A model generated the notes under the pieces. It ran no database searches and was not told the origin of the DNA. It was given only the letters and a program-made list of their open reading frames with translations. A DNA stretch of 9,975 nt. Source: an uncultured Oscillospiraceae bacterium (GTDB lineage Bacteria; Bacillota; Clostridia; Oscillospirales; Oscillospiraceae). Positions 6,027 to 9,975 of this stretch are shown here, one piece after another. The position numbers and the translations under genes are program-made. The stretch covers positions 1 to 9,975 of the forward strand of contig CAAGIT010000088.1 of the NCBI GenBank assembly GCA_900769995.1, in the 5' to 3' direction. Numbering within the stretch: the first letter of the stretch is position 1; every line of letters starts with the position of its first letter.

Positions 6027-8981
6027 TTATGTGTTTCCCTTGATAAAGCGCATCAGAATTGCTGCGATTTGCGCACGGGTAGCACTCCCCCGCGGCATAA
6101 GTATTCCGTTCGAGCCGTTGATGATGCCCTCGCCGACTGCCCACTGCATCGCCTCGACCGCATAGCCGCTGATGGTGCTTGCATCGGTAAAGCTGCCCAA
6201 ATCGCTGCGGGCGCTTGTATCCAGTCCCTTCTTGTTTGCATAGCGGAACAGGATGGTTGCCATCTGCTCACGGGTAATGCTGCCATTGGGCGCGAAGCGA
6301 TTATCGCCCACGCCGCCGACGATCCCATTTGCCGCAGCCCATGCAACCGCGTCAATATACCAGCCTCCGCTCTCGGCGTTTACATCGGAGAAGGTGTTCT
6401 CGCAACCCATGGGCTGATCCTCCATGCGCCACGGAACGGTGACCAGCATGGCGCGGGTCATGCTTTTATTCGGCGCAAAGCGATCCTCGGCAACACCCTT
6501 CATCAGTCCGTGCGCTACGGCATACTGCACCGCGTCCACATACCATGCGTTTTCCGGAATATCGATAAAGGCAGGCATCTTCACCTCGACCTCGTAGGTC
6601 ACGATATAACCGCCGTAGAACACGGTCAATGTCTGCTTTCCGGGCATGGTATTGTCAAAGCCGATGATCAGGCAGTGCGACATCGGAATCTCATCGTACG
6701 TGCCGTCAGAATAAGTGGCCTTCAGCATACCGCCGCTCACATTCAAAGAATCCGCAACCATATATGTGAGCTTCTTTGGCAAGGCCGCTATGCTGACATC
6801 CACAAGCTTGTCTGCCAATACCATGGGCACAGCCCGAAGCTCAGGCAGCGGATAGTCCGTATCGCCCTCCATCGTCCATACCATATCAAAATCAAAGCCT
6901 GCAAAGGTTTCCTGCTTTTCCATTTCCTCCGCAGTGCAGGCGATCGTACTGCCGGAGCCTGCGCCGATGCCATGACCGATGTTGTCCAGATAATAGCAAT
7001 CGGTGATGGTAATGCGCGCGTGGCTGTCATCCGCATATCCAACGATACCGCCGATATAAGCATCGTACGCCTTGGAGTTCATTGTTACGCCGCCGGTGTT
7101 GTAGCAGCTACGGATGGTAATGACCATATCGCCATTCGAAAAGAAGTCAGACACATAGCCCACAATGCCGCCGGCGTAAGCAATGTGGGAATCCGATGTT
7201 GCCGTTACATCGCCGGTATTGTAGCAGTTGGTGACGGAGCCGCCACTGCTTTCCCCCAGAATGCCGCCGGCATTCGCAACATGAGAGTCCGATGTTGCCG
7301 TTACATCGCCGGTATTGCAGCAGTTGGTGACGGCGCCACCACTGCTTTGTCCCAGAATGCCGCCGGAATTCGCAGCATAAGAGTCCGATGTTGCCGTTAC
7401 ATCGCCGGTGTTGCAGCAGCTTGCGATGGTATTTGACTCAAAAGCCTCGCCGGCAATACCACCTGCCGAAGCAGCGAACTGTTCGGCGGTCGCTGTCACG
7501 CTGCCGGTGTTGCAGCAGTTGGTGACGAAGCCATTACTGCTTCCTCCCAGAATACCGCCGGCATACGCAGTGTTAGAATCCGATGCTGCCGTTACATCGC
7601 CGGTATTGTAGCAGTTGGCGGCAGAGCTATCGGTGTTATTTCCCACAATGCCACCAGCCGTAGTGCTTGATCCGGAGGTCGCCGTCACGCTGCCGGTGTT
7701 ATAGCAGTTTAAGATGGTATTTGAAACGAAAGCATGGCCGGCAATGCCGCCTGCCGAAGCATCTCTCTGTTCGGAGGTCGCTGTCACGCTGCCGGTGTTG
7801 CAGCAGTTGGTGACGGAGCAATCACTGCTTTCCCCCAGAATACCGCCGGCAATCGCAACGTAAGAGCCAGATGTTGCCGTTACATCGCCGGTGTTGCAGC
7901 AGTGCATCATTTTGCTATCGGAAGGGCTCCCTGCGATGCCCCCGACACGAGCAACCCCTACCAGAGCAGTCGCCGTCACGCTTCCGGTGTTGCTGCAGTC
8001 CGTGATGGTAGTTTTGCCGATAGGTGCACCCACAATGCCGCCTACAGCAGCATTGGATGCCAAGGAGACCGCCTCCACGCTGCCGTCGTTGTAACAGTTG
8101 GTAATGGTAAGGCCCGCATCTGTGTAGGAAACCAGGCCCACAATACCGCCTGTGTAGTTCCACCCCGATATCGCACTTCCTTTCACGCTGCCGGTATTGC
8201 AGCAGTCAGTGATGGCAGCGTCTGTTGCTCCGCCGTAAAAGCATCCCGCAATACCGCCGATGTTATTGTCAACGTCGGTTGCTGTCACACTTCCGGTGTT
8301 GCTGCAGTTGCTTGCGATAACGTTGTGTGAGAATCCCACAATGCCGCCGATCCAGGCATAACTTCCTTCTCCCGCCACTGATACATTGCCGGTATTTTGG
8401 CAATCGGTGATGGTCTTGCCGCAAGCATATCCCACAATACCGCCAACCTTGCAAGAAGAAGATTCGGATGTGGCTGTTACGCTGCCGGTGTTATAACAGC
8501 CGACAATGGTCGCATCGACCGCTCTGCCCACAATGCCGCCGACACAGACAGAGTCAGAATCGGATGTCGCTTGAATCTCGCAATCCAACAAGCCCAGATT
8601 CTTGATTTCGCAATTCTGTGCATATCCAAACAATCCTGCATACACATCGTCGTTGCCGGTTATGTTGCTTTGCAAGCCCTTGATGGTATGACCGTTTCCA
8701 TCAAAGCTTCCTGTGAAAGACTCCGCCCAGTTAGCGCCGATGGGCTGCCAGCCTGCACCGCCGTGATAGAAGTCACCGCCCTCAGCAAAGTCCTCCGGGG
8801 CAAACTCGATGTCGGCAACCAGCTTAAAATCCGCATCAAGATGATTCCTCACATCGTCCAAATCTTCTTTGGTCGCAATCAAAAACAGGTCTTCCGCCGG
8901 CTCGGCAAATGCCGTCATCGGTGTGGACAGCAAAAACGCCGCAACCAGCAGCAGACAAAGGATGCGCTTGACTGTTTTCAT
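6027..8981 (-). CDS. Secreted SLH-anchored surface protein with GLUG repeats and Ig-like domain
   Basis: 984 residues, ATG with GAGGAG 8-9 bases upstream. Residues 1-26 are a signal peptide (KR, hydrophobic core, AFA cleavage site). Residues 30-105 form an N-terminal cap ending in FDGNGHTIKGL. Residues about 112-665 hold a first degenerate GLFG unit and 16 GLUG-type units of mostly 32 residues (GGIxG...xC.NTGsVTATS), expected to fold as a beta-solenoid. Residues 720-801 resemble a Big_3 Ig-like domain (ATYSDGTYDEI...GKQTLTVFYGG). Three SLH domains follow (about 804-853, 863-915, 931-980) with TRAM, TREQ and TRAQ motifs, which normally bind pyruvylated secondary cell-wall polymer. The protein should be displayed outside the cell; adhesion or ligand binding is a guess from architecture. 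It has its own promoter and no obvious operon partner. Confidence 0.93.
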   Translation of the reverse strand: MKTVKRILCLLLVAAFLLSTPMTAFAEPAEDLFLIATKEDLDDVRNHLDADFKLVADIEFAPEDFAEGGDFYHGGAGWQPIGANWAESFTGSFDGNGHTIKGLQSNITGNDDVYAGLFGYAQNCEIKNLGLLDCEIQATSDSDSVCVGGIVGRAVDATIVGCYNTGSVTATSESSSCKVGGIVGYACGKTITDCQNTGNVSVAGEGSYAWIGGIVGFSHNVIASNCSNTGSVTATDVDNNIGGIAGCFYGGATDAAITDCCNTGSVKGSAISGWNYTGGIVGLVSYTDAGLTITNCYNDGSVEAVSLASNAAVGGIVGAPIGKTTITDCSNTGSVTATALVGVARVGGIAGSPSDSKMMHCCNTGDVTATSGSYVAIAGGILGESSDCSVTNCCNTGSVTATSEQRDASAGGIAGHAFVSNTILNCYNTGSVTATSGSSTTAGGIVGNNTDSSAANCYNTGDVTAASDSNTAYAGGILGGSSNGFVTNCCNTGSVTATAEQFAASAGGIAGEAFESNTIASCCNTGDVTATSDSYAANSGGILGQSSGGAVTNCCNTGDVTATSDSHVANAGGILGESSGGSVTNCYNTGDVTATSDSHIAYAGGIVGYVSDFFSNGDMVITIRSCYNTGGVTMNSKAYDAYIGGIVGYADDSHARITITDCYYLDNIGHGIGAGSGSTIACTAEEMEKQETFAGFDFDMVWTMEGDTDYPLPELRAVPMVLADKLVDVSIAALPKKLTYMVADSLNVSGGMLKATYSDGTYDEIPMSHCLIIGFDNTMPGKQTLTVFYGGYIVTYEVEVKMPAFIDIPENAWYVDAVQYAVAHGLMKGVAEDRFAPNKSMTRAMLVTVPWRMEDQPMGCENTFSDVNAESGGWYIDAVAWAAANGIVGGVGDNRFAPNGSITREQMATILFRYANKKGLDTSARSDLGSFTDASTISGYAVEAMQWAVGEGIINGSNGILMPRGSATRAQIAAILMRFIKGNT
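7173..7943 (-). repeat. Tandem 96-bp coding repeats (GLUG units 8-15 of the surface protein)
   Basis: Eight consecutive units, seven of 96 bp and one of 99 bp, each containing a variant of GCCGTTACATCGCCGGT on the plus strand. The units at 7173-7268 and 7269-7364 differ at only about ten positions. Units at 7656-7847 and 7365-7559 pair off at an exact 288-bp offset (shared EQ..ASA-GGIAGxAF and SNTI), showing duplication of a three-unit block. More diverged units of the same family extend over 6987-8540. Confidence 0.9.
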
Positions 8982-9065
8982 CTTGTGTTCTCCTCTCTTT
9001 ACGTGCGTTCTGCAATATCATCGCAGACAGTTTCCCATGTGCCTTGCGATAGATTTTCCCTTTTC

Positions 9066-9094
9066 ATTTTACATCAAGTATCCAAGTATTACAA
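9066..9094 (-). promoter_or_regulatory. Probable promoter of the SLH surface-protein gene
   Basis: On the minus strand TTGTAA (9094-9089) and TAAAAT (9071-9066) are 17 bases apart, with TG before the -10. It lies just after the minus-strand terminator at 9104-9147, so the gene is isolated from upstream transcription. The leader would be about 78 bases with GAGGAG near its end. The -35 is weak. Confidence 0.5.
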
Positions 9095-9103
9095 GGAAAA
9101 ACC

Positions 9104-9147
9104 AAAAAAATGCAAAGGGTTATCCCATAAGAGATAACCCTTTGCAT
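9104..9147 (-). terminator. Strong Rho-independent terminator read on the minus strand
   Basis: A perfect 15-bp stem (ATGCAAAGGGTTATC at 9110-9124, complement at 9133-9147) with an 8-base loop. On the minus strand it is followed by a run of T residues (complement of A 9104-9109). No protein gene lies directly upstream on that strand: the nearest, at 9610, already has its own terminator at 9465-9503. It may therefore end a small RNA. Confidence 0.85.
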
Positions 9148-9290
9148 GGCACGCCGGAAGGGACTCGTCTGCATCCGCGCAATGCGCGGATAACGGTTCG
9201 GTTCGGTCAAGCCCTCGCCGGCGGCGCTCATCCGCGCCGCATTTTGAATCTTCGAGTTCCTTCCTCAAATTGTCCAAATCTGCAACATTT

Positions 9291-9420
9291 AGTGAAATTT
9301 GGGCTGCGCCCAAGTGAAGCAGCGGCGATGCCGCTGTGAAGTGTTGTGCTTCGCACAATGCGAAGTGAAGTGTGCCACCCACGATAAGCAGGCACTTCAC
9401 GATGCGTAGCATCGCTTCAC
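9291..9420. repeat. Array of triloop mini-hairpins separated by GTGAAG motifs
   Basis: GTGAA(G) occurs at 9292, 9314, 9336 and 9365, then inverted as CTTCAC at 9395 and 9415. Between them are perfect hairpins with 3-base loops: TTGGGC/GCCCAA (9299-9313), CAGCGGC/GCCGCTG (9320-9336), TTGTGC/GCACAA (9344-9358) and CGATGC/GCATCG (9400-9414). The stems differ in sequence while the linker is constant, as in mosaic palindromic elements of Oscillospiraceae genomes; not assigned to a named family. Confidence 0.75.
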
Positions 9421-9459
9421 GCACCGAAGGTGTGCTTATCGTGCCGTAAGGCACACTTC
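9367..9459. repeat. Composite 93-base inverted repeat
   Basis: The outer arms GAAGTGTGCC (9367-9376) and GGCACACTTC (9450-9459) and inner arms CACGATAAGCA (9380-9390) and TGCTTATCGTG (9433-9443) are all perfect complements, separated by small internal loops. The 42-base interior holds one of the triloop hairpins and two CTTCAC motifs. The right arm can alternatively fold on itself (GTGCC/GGCAC, 9441-9454). Confidence 0.75.
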
Positions 9460-9464
9460 GTTCG

Positions 9465-9503
9465 AAAAGGCCACATTTGTCAGGTAGACAAATGTGGCCT
9501 TTT
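9465..9503. terminator. Bidirectional Rho-independent terminator
   Basis: A perfect 17-bp stem (9465-9481 with 9487-9503; core GGCCACATTTGTC) with loop AGGTA. It begins with four A and ends with five T, so a T-run follows the stem on either strand. On the minus strand it lies about 105 bases after the stop of the membrane-protein gene and probably ends that transcript. Confidence 0.85.
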
Positions 9504-9609
9504 TCGTGCCAAAGAACGACCAAACGGTGCGCAGGCAGAGGGAAGAAACGCCAAAAGTACACAACAATCCGCCCAAAAACGAATGATCACGCTTGCCGTG
9601 AAAATATCC

Positions 9610-9963
9610 CTATACGACAGCCCTTCTAATTCGCAAAAGGGACTGAACCGTTATTACAACGATGATCACCAATATCCCCGCGCTTGTCCACGCTGATAGT
9701 GTTTGCATCCGATCATTCATCCCGCCATTTGCGGCAATCAAGGCATTTTGTACTGTCAAAACTGCGACCAGGGAATCTATCATGTTTATTGTCCTGAGTT
9801 CAGCTATAAATACATTTGCATTATGCCTTGATTTCCTATAATGGATGATGCTCATGGTAATGCGATATGTTGTATAAGTTGCCATTGCGATTGCCGGAAT
9901 CAGCCCGTATGTGTAGCTTCGTCCGCCGGTGACCATTACCGCAGCAGGGACAACCAGCGATAT
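9610..9963 (-). CDS. Membrane protein, N-terminus missing at contig edge
   Basis: The frame is open from the contig edge to TAG at 9612-9610. Codons upstream of the first ATG (9936) continue a hydrophobic stretch (ISLVVPAAVMVTGG), so that ATG is probably internal and the gene is 5'-partial. The visible 118 residues contain about three membrane segments: one near YGLIPAIAMATYTTYRI, one around MIDSLVAVLTVQNALIAA, and the last at TSAGILVIIVVITVQSLL, ending in a basic tail (RIRRAVV). A charged loop (HYRKSRHNA) separates the first two. The layout recalls short four-span hypothetical proteins of Clostridia whose third segment reads LVSMLSLQTA, but no function can be given. The bidirectional terminator at 9465-9503 follows it. 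Confidence 0.6.
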   Translation of the reverse strand: MSLVVPAAVMVTGGRSYTYGLIPAIAMATYTTYRITMSIIHYRKSRHNANVFIAELRTINMIDSLVAVLTVQNALIAANGGMNDRMQTLSAWTSAGILVIIVVITVQSLLRIRRAVV

Positions 9964-9964
9964 G

Positions 9965-9975
9965 AGATCGGAAGA
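9965..9975. other. Residual Illumina adapter sequence at contig end
   Basis: AGATCGGAAGA at the extreme right edge is identical to the first 11 bases of the TruSeq read-through adapter. It should not be treated as genomic; the partial frame crossing it is reliable only up to about 9963. Confidence 0.85.

Larger units (their letters stand above)
9148..9609. other. Non-coding, hairpin-rich intergenic region
   Basis: No convincing gene on either strand: the open frames across it translate hairpins and repeats, lack ribosome sites and cross terminators. It contains GC hairpins at 9173-9191 (ATCCGCGC, loop AAT) and 9221-9240 (GCGGCGC, 6-base loop), an AT-richer spacer (9241-9290), the GTGAAG mini-hairpin array, a composite inverted repeat and a bidirectional terminator. 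Nothing recognisable remains in 9505-9609. Confidence 0.75.

Noticed and set aside
5991..7436. Long plus-strand open frame rich in repeats (NAAGI, CCRYIAG)
   Set aside because: It is the complement of the SLH/GLUG gene; its repeats merely mirror the 96-bp coding array.
7173..7943. Regular repeats suggesting a CRISPR array
   Set aside because: The 96-bp units are in frame, encode a known repeat type, and there are no unique spacers between short invariant repeats.
9089..9562. 157-codon minus-strand frame, and the plus-strand frame at 9430-9696
   Set aside because: Both translate terminator hairpins and palindromes, lack ribosome sites and resemble no protein family.

Overview
The window looks like a contig from a low-abundance-cultured or metagenomic Clostridia genome, most likely a gut Oscillospirales/Oscillospiraceae relative. 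This is inferred from the spore-maturation pair spmA-spmB, an AbrB/SpoVT-type regulator with a zinc ribbon, an S-layer-homology (SLH) surface protein with GLUG and Ig-like domains, strong AGGAGG ribosome binding sites, and GC-rich genes separated by AT-rich promoters. The last 11 bases equal the start of the Illumina TruSeq adapter, so the right end is an assembly edge and not biological sequence.

Positions 35-4430 hold a molybdenum hydroxylase locus. On the minus strand, a FAD-binding subunit (2919-3614) is followed 4 bases later by a 959-residue molybdopterin-binding subunit of the XdhD type (35-2914). Diverging from them is a MocA/YgfJ-like molybdenum cofactor nucleotidyltransferase (3834-4430 +). 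Both transcription units have recognisable sigma-70-type promoters in the 220-base AT-rich gap. The N-terminal domain of the large subunit still has the [2Fe-2S] subunit fold signature, but every cluster cysteine has been replaced. The FRGFG active-site motif reads YQGYG. The locus therefore matches the selenium-linked XdhD/YgfM group (E. coli xdhD, ygfM, mocA) and not ordinary xanthine dehydrogenase. No separate iron-sulfur subunit is present in the window.

Positions 4432-5992 hold sporulation and regulation genes. A perfect hairpin separates mocA from the convergent spmA-spmB pair (minus), whose frames overlap by 8 bases and which is preceded by a sigma-E-like promoter. An AbrB-family regulator (5697-5948 +) diverges from spmA and ends at a clear Rho-independent terminator.

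Positions 6027-8981 (minus) encode a 984-residue secreted surface protein: signal peptide, about 16-17 GLUG-type repeats (many in exact 96-bp register, with a 288-bp super-repeat), a Big_3-like Ig domain and three SLH domains for cell-wall anchoring. Every repeat carries a cysteine at the same position.

Positions 9000-9609 are non-coding and rich in structure: a strong terminator read on the minus strand, two GC-rich hairpins, an array of triloop mini-hairpins separated by GTGAAG, a large composite inverted repeat and a bidirectional terminator. The right edge (9610-9963, minus) is the C-terminal part of a membrane protein truncated by the contig end.
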